A stretch of DNA of 64,000 nucleotides, taken from contig CAZJPE010000003.1 of the NCBI GenBank assembly GCA_964547875.1, forward strand, positions 1-64,000, written 5' to 3'. This DNA is from JAUSIK01 sp964547875 (GTDB lineage Archaea; Nanobdellota; Nanobdellia; Pacearchaeales; GW2011-AR1). Under the pieces are notes generated by a model. That model saw only the letters and a program-made list of their open reading frames with translations. It ran no database searches and was not told the DNA's origin. Positions 8,394 to 15,902 of the stretch are shown piece after piece (the first letter of the stretch is position 1; each line of letters begins with the position of its first letter). Position numbers and translations under genes: made by a program.

Positions 8394-9035
8394 TTAAATT
8401 ATTGTCAAAGCTAGAAATACAAAAATTGCCGTGATTGTGGCAAGGGTTGTCCATAAGACGCGGGAGCCGAAGAAGATTTGGGCGCCATCAAGTTTTGAGA
8501 GAGGAAGAAGATTCCAGAACGCATAATATGCGGATATTTTAGCGAGATATTCTAGATTTGCAGGAAGGAGATAGGTTATAAGAGAGAGAAGGAGAATAGA
8601 GAAAATCCCTGCCGCGCCTATAAGGGCGTGATGCCAGTCTGTAATTTCTGTAAATGAGTAGAACCCAAACCTTTTGGATGCTCTGTATTTCAAGGCTCTT
8701 GTTTCATATGTTAAGATTGGCATGAATTTTATAATGCCGAGAGTAAATATTGCTAGCAGAGAAGGGAGAATTATACCTGCAGGTATTGGCTTTTTGAAAT
8801 ATTCTCTTTTTCCGAAGCCGTATCTTGACATTTCCCAGATTTCGTGCTCAACGTTTGAATCTAGAAGATAAGCTGTTAATTTTTTTGTAGAAATAGAGAT
8901 TGCGATTATTATTATTGAGAAGACTAATGTGATTAAGGCTTGATTCCATTGCTGATTTATGAGAAAGGAGAAACTTGCGACCAGCGCTAAGACAAATATA
9001 GCGATTATAATATGCGACAATTCTGATTGTTTCAT
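8394..9035 (-). CDS. Site-2-protease-like (M50-type) membrane protein lacking HExxH
   Basis: A 213-residue protein with about five hydrophobic segments. The second M50 signature is clear near the C-terminus (FWNLLPLSKLDG), which normally supplies the aspartate zinc ligand. The first signature, HExxH, should precede KLTAYLLDSNVEHEIW, but the residues there are SISTK. It is therefore probably a catalytically dead relative of intramembrane proteases or a membrane scaffold. It is a single gene, divergent from the PRC-barrel gene. Confidence 0.7.
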   Translation of the reverse strand: MKQSELSHIIIAIFVLALVASFSFLINQQWNQALITLVFSIIIIAISISTKKLTAYLLDSNVEHEIWEMSRYGFGKREYFKKPIPAGIILPSLLAIFTLGIIKFMPILTYETRALKYRASKRFGFYSFTEITDWHHALIGAAGIFSILLLSLITYLLPANLEYLAKISAYYAFWNLLPLSKLDGAQIFFGSRVLWTTLATITAIFVFLALTII

Positions 9036-9213
9036 CTTGATGCTTGCTTCGCAACTATAATATTTAAGTTTATTGCTTTTAATAAATGATAATTTTTATG
9101 AATAATGGCTTGTAATTAGGGCAAATGGGCTAATATTTATTCTCTACGTTAAAATATCTGATAAATATATCTATTATTAACTATTCATAATTATATAATT
9201 GGAGAACATAAAC

Positions 9214-9220
9214 TATAAAT
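9214..9220 (+). promoter_or_regulatory. TATA box of the PRC-barrel gene
   Basis: TATAAAT begins 30 nt before the ATG at 9244, fitting archaeal spacing for a nearly leaderless transcript and supporting that start over the TTG at 9199. Confidence 0.5.
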
Positions 9221-9243
9221 ACTCTTTTTTACATAAAAAGTTT

Positions 9244-9531
9244 ATGTTAAGGATTAAAAACATTACAGAGGTAATCGGAAAGCAGGTTTTTACGTCCGAA
9301 GGTGATTTCTTTGGACAGATAGAAGACGTGAATTTGGCTGAAAACAAGATTGATGGATGGAAAATAAAAGTTGGGAGCGGATTCATGAGCATGTTTGGCG
9401 GCGCAAGGGGCGTTGTAATTCCTCATCAGTTTGTCAAGGCTGTTGGGGATATTTTTATTGTGAACAAGACTTCTTTGCCGGAGAAGGAGGAAGCTGCTGC
9501 TTTTAGCGTGGAAGAAGCAGAGGCTGCTTAG
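9244..9531 (+). CDS. PRC-barrel domain protein
   Basis: A 95-residue protein beginning MLRIKNITEVIGKQV. Residues 1-75 show the PRC-barrel pattern: TSEGDFFGQIEDV, a KIDGWKIKVG strand and a conserved GVVIPHQFVKAVGD. The C-terminus is Glu/Ala-rich. Archaeal PRC-barrel proteins of this size occur as free-standing RNA-metabolism or cell-division factors (CdpB-like), but the specific role is not known here. Confidence 0.82.
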   Translation: MLRIKNITEVIGKQVFTSEGDFFGQIEDVNLAENKIDGWKIKVGSGFMSMFGGARGVVIPHQFVKAVGDIFIVNKTSLPEKEEAAAFSVEEAEAA

Positions 9532-9623
9532 CAAGAGGCAATTCTTTTTATTTTATGTGTTATATGATCTTCTTTAATGTTTTGCATAGTTGATTTATAC
9601 TATAACGAGCATCTTGCAATAGA

Positions 9624-9631
9624 TTTAAATA
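9624..9631 (+). promoter_or_regulatory. TTTAAATA promoter element
   Basis: The octamer begins 29 nt before the ATG at 9653. The same element recurs upstream of many genes in the window at the same distance. Confidence 0.5.
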
Positions 9632-9652
9632 TATTATTTTGTTTTGATATTG

Positions 9653-10153
9653 ATGGTTGAGACGATATTCACTAATCCGCTTTTTGTTGAGACTATTTTG
9701 CCATTTCTTTTGATGTTTACATTGGTTTTTGCCATATTAGAGAAAACAAAGATATTAGGGGACGGCAAGAAGCAGATTGACGCGATTGTCGCGCTTGTCA
9801 TTGGATTGATTTTTATTGCATTTGGGAGCGCAACTGACATTGTTGTTAGGATGGTTCCTATTTTGGGAATTGCTCTTGTGGTGATTTTAATATTCATGAT
9901 TCTATTGGGAAGCATGTTTTCTGACAAGTTTGAGATGCCTCCATGGCTGAAAATTGTCGTTGGGATTTTAGTCGGGATTTTAGTTATTGCAACTGTCTTG
10001 GTTTTGACAGGAGGATTGGATTACGTTATTCAATTTCTTTATGGGGAAAATTCTGGCATTTTAGTCAACGGAGTTTTGATTTTGATTATAATCGGAGCTA
10101 TTGCGCTGGCTGTTTTTGGTGGGAAGAAAGACGAGGAGAGAAGCGGGAAATAG
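9653..10153 (+). CDS. Four-helix membrane protein, tandem family member 1
   Basis: A 166-residue protein with four or five hydrophobic segments and a short basic tail (GGKKDEERSGK). The N-terminal block LPFLLMFTLVFAILEKTKIL recurs in the next two genes as LPFLLVFAFVFGVLNYMRMF and LAFLVVFVIVFALLNKTKLL, each followed by a conserved helix ending in VIG. The three genes are therefore paralogues. Family unknown; proximity to the pilus-like locus makes an envelope role possible. Confidence 0.7.
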   Translation: MVETIFTNPLFVETILPFLLMFTLVFAILEKTKILGDGKKQIDAIVALVIGLIFIAFGSATDIVVRMVPILGIALVVILIFMILLGSMFSDKFEMPPWLKIVVGILVGILVIATVLVLTGGLDYVIQFLYGENSGILVNGVLILIIIGAIALAVFGGKKDEERSGK

Positions 10154-10181
10154 TTTGTTAGGATGTTTCTTACGAAACATA

Positions 10182-10190
10182 TTTAAATGA
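10182..10190 (+). promoter_or_regulatory. TTTAAATG promoter element
   Basis: The element starts 27 nt before the ATG at 10209, consistent with a separate leaderless transcript for tandem members 2 and 3. Confidence 0.4.
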
Positions 10191-10208
10191 TTTTTCATTG
10201 TAAAAGAG

Positions 10209-10781
10209 ATGGTTTATAGTATTCAAGAGATTTTGTATTTGTGGGAGAGTGTTGGGGTTTTCCAGTTCTTGCTGCCGTTTTTGCTTGTTTTCGCTTTTGT
10301 TTTTGGCGTTTTGAATTACATGAGAATGTTCCGAGATAATAGAGGAATTCAGATGATTATCGCAGTTGTAATTGGCTTGCTTGCAATTAGGCTTCCTTTT
10401 TTCACGCAGTTTTATCAGGAATTAGCTCCGAGATTGGGAATAGGAATTTTTATTATTCTTTCTTTGTTTATATTAGCGGGCTTATTTTTCAGCCAGAGAA
10501 ATAGAGGGGGAATAATGATAGGATTATTTGTTACTGCGGCTGTTATAGCACTTATTATAATTTATCAGACTTTTGGCTATTTGGGATGGAGCTATTATGG
10601 AAATTTTGGAGCTGATTCTGTTGGGTGGATTATTGGGGCGATTTTGCTTATTGCGCTGATAATTACAGTTGCTCTTTCAGGGGGAAAGAAGAGTCAGCCA
10701 AGTGAGATGTGGAAAGATTTTCCACTTGGAGCTTTTATGAGGCCTCGTAAGGGCGATTTCAATGATTACGGAGAAGATTAA
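10209..10781 (+). CDS. Membrane protein, tandem family member 2
   Basis: A 190-residue paralogue of its neighbours. Hydrophobic segments lie near 17-37, 51-65, 77-95, 101-121 and 139-158, followed by a cytoplasmic tail (PSEMWKDFPLGAFMRP). It has its own TTTAAATG element upstream. It shares the N-terminal xPFLLxFxxVFxxL block with the flanking genes. No known function. Confidence 0.7.
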   Translation: MVYSIQEILYLWESVGVFQFLLPFLLVFAFVFGVLNYMRMFRDNRGIQMIIAVVIGLLAIRLPFFTQFYQELAPRLGIGIFIILSLFILAGLFFSQRNRGGIMIGLFVTAAVIALIIIYQTFGYLGWSYYGNFGADSVGWIIGAILLIALIITVALSGGKKSQPSEMWKDFPLGAFMRPRKGDFNDYGED

Positions 10782-10783
10782 AG

Positions 10784-11278
10784 ATGCCGGTTGATATTTC
10801 AGGAATAAGTTATTTTGCGCCTTTATTGGCTTTTTTAGTCGTTTTTGTAATTGTGTTTGCTTTGCTGAATAAGACTAAATTACTTGGAGAGAATGCGTTT
10901 ATCCAGCTTTTTGTTTCTTTTGTTATTGGGACTATTTTTGTTTCTGCTGCAGGAGTCAGGGATTACGTTTTGACGATAACTCCTTGGTTTGCTGTTTTAG
11001 TTGTAAGCTTATTTTTTGTGTTGTTTGTTATAGGATTTGTGGGGAAGCCTGCTGAATCTATGACAAAGGGAGTTGGAATAGCGTTTATTTTATTGCTAAT
11101 TATTGTATTCTTGTTTTCTGGATTTGTTGTTTTTTCTGAGTTTCTTACTCCATATTTACCTGGAGGACCTGCTTCGTGGATTTACAGCTCAAGAGTTGTC
11201 GGGGCTTTGCTGCTTGTAGTTATCAGCGCTATTGTGAGCTGGATATTGGTAAGGCGCGTTAAGGAAGATAAGGATTAA
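10784..11278 (+). CDS. Membrane protein, tandem family member 3
   Basis: A 164-residue paralogue starting 2 nt after the stop of member 2, so co-transcribed with it. It begins MPVDISGISYFAPLLAFLVV and shows four or five hydrophobic segments and a basic C-terminus (ILVRRVKEDKD). ENAFIQLFVSFVIG aligns with GKKQIDAIVALVIG of member 1. Function unknown. Confidence 0.7.
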   Translation: MPVDISGISYFAPLLAFLVVFVIVFALLNKTKLLGENAFIQLFVSFVIGTIFVSAAGVRDYVLTITPWFAVLVVSLFFVLFVIGFVGKPAESMTKGVGIAFILLLIIVFLFSGFVVFSEFLTPYLPGGPASWIYSSRVVGALLLVVISAIVSWILVRRVKEDKD

Positions 11279-11292
11279 ATTTTTTCATAATG

Positions 11293-11301
11293 TTTAAATA
11301 G
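11293..11301 (+). promoter_or_regulatory. TTTAAATAG promoter element
   Basis: Located 32 nt before the Nudix gene start codon. Confidence 0.45.
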
Positions 11302-11324
11302 AACTTAATTCTGAGAAATTTAAG

Positions 11325-11771
11325 ATGGCGAAGAAAATCATTAACGGAATTCAATATGCTATAGGGGCGGTTATCTTTAGAGATAATGGCGAAGAGGTTC
11401 TTATGATGAAGCGCGAAGGTGTAGAAGATATTGGCTGGGAGCCAATTAAGGGAGCTATTCATATTGGCGAAACTGAAGAGCAAGCTCTTATGAGGGAAGT
11501 TGGGGAAGAAGTAGGGATTAATGTGAGAATTGTTAAGAAGCTGCCAATTCAGTACGAGGGAGAGATACCTGACCAGGGAAGTAAAATAAGGGTATGTGCC
11601 TCCATTTTTGCATGTGAATATATATCGGGCGATGTTAATTTAGGAGAATCTGAACATAAAGATTATAGATGGATGACTCTTGAAGAAGCAGTAAATAAAA
11701 TGTGGATAAAAGAAGGCGGTAAATTTATAAGAAAAGCTCACGAGGCATATTTAACAACTAAAACCTGTTAA
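11325..11771 (+). CDS. Nudix hydrolase
   Basis: A 148-residue protein with an intact Nudix box at 43-65: G-A-I-H-I-G-E-T, then REVGEEVGI, matching GX5EX7REUXEEXGU. These enzymes hydrolyse nucleoside diphosphates linked to other moieties; AHYKD-like residues (EHKDYRWM) near the C-terminus recall diadenosine tetraphosphatase/mRNA-decapping-like members. The substrate cannot be told. Single gene with its own promoter. Confidence 0.9.
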   Translation: MAKKIINGIQYAIGAVIFRDNGEEVLMMKREGVEDIGWEPIKGAIHIGETEEQALMREVGEEVGINVRIVKKLPIQYEGEIPDQGSKIRVCASIFACEYISGDVNLGESEHKDYRWMTLEEAVNKMWIKEGGKFIRKAHEAYLTTKTC

Positions 11772-11797
11772 TTAATAAATTAGAAAATAGTTGATTT

Positions 11798-12487
11798 TTA
11801 TTTGTGCTCGTGATGCGCGTGAGAATGCTTATGTTCGGAATGTTCTGCAGTATGATGGTGCTTTCTTGATAGCGAGCTGAAAGATTTCTGGGTTTCTATA
11901 AGCTCTTTTTTCAAGTCTGAAACGCCTGATGCGTATTGGCCAATTTTTTGCAAGATTGAAAGCTGGAGAGTATCAATGATTTTTTCTATTCTTTTTAAAC
12001 GCTCGTCCATGCCAAAGAGCTTTGTTTCAGCCATTGTTTTTAAATCTCCTAATTTTTCAATCTGGCTTCTTATTTTTAAGAGCTTTTCTGACATAACTTG
12101 CTCTGCTATTTCATTTATAGTGTCTGAGCTAATTTGCGTTTGTGCATATTGTGGGTATTGATAATCGTATCCTTGTTGTTCATATTGTTTTGGGTATTGT
12201 TCTTGGTATTGTTCGGGAGCTTGTTGGTATTGTCCTGGGGAGGGGGCTTGAATTTCCTGCTGGCTTTCCTGCTCTTGGGCTATGGGAAAAGATTGTTGAT
12301 AACCTGTCATGCCTGTTTCTTGATATTGAGCTTGGGGATTTGCAGTTATGGCTTCTTTTATTTGCGCCTGCGTTAACGCATTTTCTATTTCTTTTTGAGA
12401 GATTCCTTTTTGTCTTAGGAGTTGCATAATTTCCTGATCAGAAATACCCTCTTGCCTCATTCTTTTTATTTCGTCTGTTGTGCTCAT
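11798..12487 (-). CDS. Gln-rich coiled-coil protein with His-rich tail
   Basis: A 229-residue protein in three parts. Residues 1-46 are a helical pair (EGISDQEIMQLLRQKGISQ) reminiscent of small helix-turn-helix or UBA-like folds. Residues 50-115 are low-complexity Gln/Tyr/Pro. Residues 120-205 form a coiled coil, and the end carries about nine histidines in 20 residues that could bind metal. It is followed on the same strand by nothing closer than the convergent Nudix gene; a second coiled-coil gene lies just upstream. Function unknown, but the pair adjoins the pilus ATPase. Confidence 0.65.
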   Translation of the reverse strand: MSTTDEIKRMRQEGISDQEIMQLLRQKGISQKEIENALTQAQIKEAITANPQAQYQETGMTGYQQSFPIAQEQESQQEIQAPSPGQYQQAPEQYQEQYPKQYEQQGYDYQYPQYAQTQISSDTINEIAEQVMSEKLLKIRSQIEKLGDLKTMAETKLFGMDERLKRIEKIIDTLQLSILQKIGQYASGVSDLKKELIETQKSFSSLSRKHHHTAEHSEHKHSHAHHEHK

Positions 12488-12511
12488 ATGTATAACCTCT
12501 TTCTCACTAGC

Positions 12512-12811
12512 TTATTTCCTGAAAAGATCAAATTGCCTTTGGAGTATGGATAGCTCTTCTTTTCTTGCGGTGTTAGAGAGCTGTTCGGTTATTCTTTCAA
12601 GAAGCTCTTTAATTCTTAGGCTTTCTTCTTTTAATTGGAGGACTGTTTTTTTTAATTCTTGGATTTCATTGAGTGTCTTTTCTCTTTCTTCAATATGCGT
12701 CTGACCTATGAGGATAACGCGATCTCTTAGAAGGCGGAGTTTTTCCTCTAAATCTCTTATTGACATCGTATCTCTTGAGAATTGCTGCTGATAGTCTGAT
12801 GTCTCTGGCAT
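12512..12811 (-). CDS. Coiled-coil protein
   Basis: A 99-residue, almost wholly helical protein (MSIRDLEEKLRLLRDRVILI, then heptad-like Leu/Ile spacing to the end). It lies 24 nt upstream of the His-tailed coiled-coil gene on the same strand and probably shares its transcript. The two may form a hetero-oligomer. Function unknown. Confidence 0.65.
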   Translation of the reverse strand: MPETSDYQQQFSRDTMSIRDLEEKLRLLRDRVILIGQTHIEEREKTLNEIQELKKTVLQLKEESLRIKELLERITEQLSNTARKEELSILQRQFDLFRK

Positions 12812-12944
12812 AATTATTGAAGTGCTATTGGGTTTATATATTTTGAGTTGCTATTCTGATATTATATTAATGTATTTGATAAAATGATCATATTATAAAG
12901 TTGATTATAGAAACATATATAATTATTATGTTATTTATAGGGTT

Positions 12945-15218
12945 ATGATATTCAAAGAAGGGGCACCTTTATTTGCAAGAGAGATTGAAAGGCATGAAGG
13001 GGAAGACGTTTTATACGTGAATTACATGCAGGCAGGTTTTGTACCTTCAATTGCTGATAATCCAGATATTATGGCGCGGACTATTGACGCTCTTGCTGAA
13101 AATCCAAACAGCTCGAGGGTTGTTTTTGTACAGCAGAGAAATTATAATTATCCGTTTGAGCAGATAGGCTTATTAGCAGAGATAGCTAGATTGTATAATT
13201 TTCTTGTCAAGCATGAGGAGATATTGTCGCCAGGAAGATTGCAACTTTTTGGGAACGTTCCTGAAGTGCATGGAGATTTGAGTTATTTGCTAATGCTATT
13301 GAGACAGGATCCTATTGGATGTTATGTTGAATTGAATAGTAGAATAAGGGCGTTAAGAGAGCAGTTCAATAGAGGAGATGCTACAAATAAATCTGCTTTG
13401 ATTAGTTATGTTAGATTATTGGAAAGATTTCAGAGTTCTTTGGAGAGCACAAAATTAATTCAATCAATAATTGGCAAGCTTGATGATTATAGCCTTGGAG
13501 AGAGGGAGATTTATAGAGAATTGTTCAGGCCAGATATCTTGCCTAATTTTACATTTACGAGACTAGTTGCTCAATTACCGAAGGAGGCTGTTTTAGTGAA
13601 TCAGTATGAAATTAAGAATGAGGACGAGATTGTAACAGTTACTATATTGAAGAGGGAGAATGATTCAAAATATTTTTACCATGTAATGCCTCCTGAATAC
13701 AGCTTAAATGATGAGCAGCATATGCTGCTGAATTTAGCGAGAAATGTATTGACAGAGCACAGGCCAAAGGCAGAGGAATTTACAGACCCGGAGAGAACAA
13801 GAGAGGTTTTTTTTAACATTTCAAGAGATTTGTTGCAGGAATTAGGGAGAAGTAGGGGAATAGGATTGAGCAATAGGGAGATTAATCAGCTGGCGAGGAT
13901 TTTAGTAAGGCATACAATTGGATTTGGATTGATTGAGATTTTATTGCTGGATGATAGATTGCAGGACATTGTGCTAAACGCACCGATTGCATTGAATCCT
14001 GTTTTTGTAAGGCATTCTAATTACGACGAGTGCGTTACAAACATTATCCCGAGCTATGAGGATGCAGATTCTTGGGCTGCTAAGCTTAGATTACAGAGTG
14101 GGAGGCCTTTAGACGAGGCAAATCCTGTTTTAGATAGTGATTTAGTTTTTAGGAATGTCAGAGCAAGAGTCGCCGCAATTACTAAGCCTTTATCGCCATC
14201 TGGTTTGGCTTATGCTTTCAGGAGACATAGAGACGAGCCATGGACATTACCTCTTTTTGTGAAGAATAAGATGATTAATTCCTTTACTGCTGGCTTATTG
14301 AGCTTTTTGATTGACGGGGCAAGGACTTTGATTATTGCAGGAACTAGAAGCTCGGGAAAAACTTCGTTGCTTGGGGCTTTGATGTTAGAGATAATGCCTA
14401 AATATAGAGTTATAGTTATTGAAGATACGGCAGAGCTCGCAGTTGATTCTATGAGAAAAGTAGGATATGATATTTTGAGAATGAAGGTTCGCTCTGCTTT
14501 AGTAAAGGGCACAACCGAAGTAGAGGCTTCTGAAGGGATAAGGACTAGTTTGAGATTAGGAGATTCTGCTTTGATTGTCGGCGAGGTTCGTAGCGACGAG
14601 GCAAAAGCACTTTATGAGGCAATGCGCATTGGGGCCTTGGCAAACGTTGTCGCAGGAACAATTCACGGAGATTCTCCTTATGGAGTTTTTGATAGAGTTG
14701 TAAATGATTTGCAAGTTCCTCCTACAAGTTTTAAGGCTAGCGATATTATTGTAATTGCGAATCCTATTAAAACTGCAGATGGATTACATTCTAATAGAAG
14801 GGTGATTAGCGTGACTGAAGTGAGAAAGCATTGGGATAATGATCCTGCCTTAGAGAAGGGCTTTGTGGATTTGCTGAAATATAATGTTGAGAAGGACGAA
14901 TTAGAGCCGACAGAAGAATTGATAAATGGAGAGTCAGAAATTATCAAGGCTATTGCTTCTAATGTCAAGGGATGGGCTGGAAATTGGGACGCTATTTATG
15001 ATAATATAATTTTAAGGGGAAAGGTAAAGCAGGAGATTGTAGATGTTGCAGAGAGACTGAATAAGCCTGAATTATTAGAGGCGAGGTTTAATGCAATTGC
15101 AAATGGAATTTTTCATAGAATAAGCGATGAAGTTCGGGAAGAGAGGGGATTGCCTTTGAGTGAGATTGTTTTTCCCAGATGGAAGGAATGGCTTTATAAG
15201 AATGCTGAAAAAATGTAA
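12945..15218 (+). CDS. Type II/IV secretion-type ATPase (TadA/ArlI-like)
   Basis: Hexameric motor ATPase for pilus assembly or protein export. Walker A is GTRSSGKT (466-473), the acidic box ends near IEDTAEL, Walker B is LIVGEVR (543-549), and the His box is AGTIHGDSP. The 757-residue length exceeds the roughly 500-550 of archaeal pilus ATPases because of an extended N-terminal domain of about 300 residues. It is the only such ATPase in the window and is convergent with a TadC-like platform gene, with a VapBC pair between them. Confidence 0.93.
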   Translation: MIFKEGAPLFAREIERHEGEDVLYVNYMQAGFVPSIADNPDIMARTIDALAENPNSSRVVFVQQRNYNYPFEQIGLLAEIARLYNFLVKHEEILSPGRLQLFGNVPEVHGDLSYLLMLLRQDPIGCYVELNSRIRALREQFNRGDATNKSALISYVRLLERFQSSLESTKLIQSIIGKLDDYSLGEREIYRELFRPDILPNFTFTRLVAQLPKEAVLVNQYEIKNEDEIVTVTILKRENDSKYFYHVMPPEYSLNDEQHMLLNLARNVLTEHRPKAEEFTDPERTREVFFNISRDLLQELGRSRGIGLSNREINQLARILVRHTIGFGLIEILLLDDRLQDIVLNAPIALNPVFVRHSNYDECVTNIIPSYEDADSWAAKLRLQSGRPLDEANPVLDSDLVFRNVRARVAAITKPLSPSGLAYAFRRHRDEPWTLPLFVKNKMINSFTAGLLSFLIDGARTLIIAGTRSSGKTSLLGALMLEIMPKYRVIVIEDTAELAVDSMRKVGYDILRMKVRSALVKGTTEVEASEGIRTSLRLGDSALIVGEVRSDEAKALYEAMRIGALANVVAGTIHGDSPYGVFDRVVNDLQVPPTSFKASDIIVIANPIKTADGLHSNRRVISVTEVRKHWDNDPALEKGFVDLLKYNVEKDELEPTEELINGESEIIKAIASNVKGWAGNWDAIYDNIILRGKVKQEIVDVAERLNKPELLEARFNAIANGIFHRISDEVREERGLPLSEIVFPRWKEWLYKNAEKM

Positions 15219-15274
15219 ATGTAGCTAAATTATTCTTTTTCTTTTTAGAGTTTAGTTATTTGTCATTTAATTCG

Positions 15275-15655
15275 TTATTTTACAAATTGGACATTTTCAA
15301 GATCTTGGAATTGTATATCGCCCGTGAGAAATTTTATATTTCTTAATTTTGCTATAATATAACCTATATAATCGACATAAGATAATTTTCTTTTTTTGTG
15401 TTCTGCCCTAAAATAATTTGCCATTTTTATTATCCCATCTTCAATTTCAACTGCAAATTCTAGAAATTTTTCATAATATTCATCTGCTTTTTCTTTTCCA
15501 TGCAATAAAAGCATTCCATAATGCAGCTTCATCAGGTTTAATTTTGAGGTTATTATCGCAATTTCTTTTTCATAATCTTTATATGTAGGATTTCCATTAA
15601 TTATTTCATAGAGAGCATATGTGTCAAAAAATAGGTTTTTATCTCTCCCATCCAT
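15275..15655 (-). CDS. vapC: PIN-domain toxin, VapC family
   Basis: A 126-residue PIN-like nuclease. Candidate ligands are Asp11 (LFFDTYAL), Asp95 (LSYVDYIG) and Asp113 (LTGDIQFQ). It overlaps the AbrB-type antitoxin gene by 17 nt. The sequence differs from the VapC at 5868-6257, so these are independent modules. Confidence 0.85.
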   Translation of the reverse strand: MDGRDKNLFFDTYALYEIINGNPTYKDYEKEIAIITSKLNLMKLHYGMLLLHGKEKADEYYEKFLEFAVEIEDGIIKMANYFRAEHKKRKLSYVDYIGYIIAKLRNIKFLTGDIQFQDLENVQFVK

Positions 15656-15854
15656 TTCTTACCATATTTTTAAATTCCTGACCTGACATTTTTCTCTTTT
15701 TAATTGAGCCAAATATATCCGAGAAATCTACTTGTTTGACTATCTCTATTATTATTTTATCATTTTCTTCAAGGTTTTCTTTTTCAACAAGGATTTTTGG
15801 AAGTATTACTCCCATTGAATTTCCCCATTTCATTACTTCTACTTGTATTGCCAT
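15639..15854 (-). CDS. vapB: AbrB/SpoVT-type VapB antitoxin
   Basis: A 71-residue protein. The swapped-hairpin DNA-binding domain is seen in VEVMKWGNSMGVILPKILVE and NDKIIIEIV; the C-terminal part (FSDIFGSIKKRKMSGQEFKN) would bind the toxin. It is first in the pair and overlaps vapC. Confidence 0.87.
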   Translation of the reverse strand: MAIQVEVMKWGNSMGVILPKILVEKENLEENDKIIIEIVKQVDFSDIFGSIKKRKMSGQEFKNMVRNGWER

Positions 15855-15902
15855 GTTATACTTTTGTTAGACATTAGTTATATTAAATGTTTCGTTATAA
15901 TT

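Noticed and set aside
14210..14512. 100-codon minus-strand frame inside the ATPase gene
   Set aside because: It is antisense to the Walker A region of a clear ATPase; shadow frame only.
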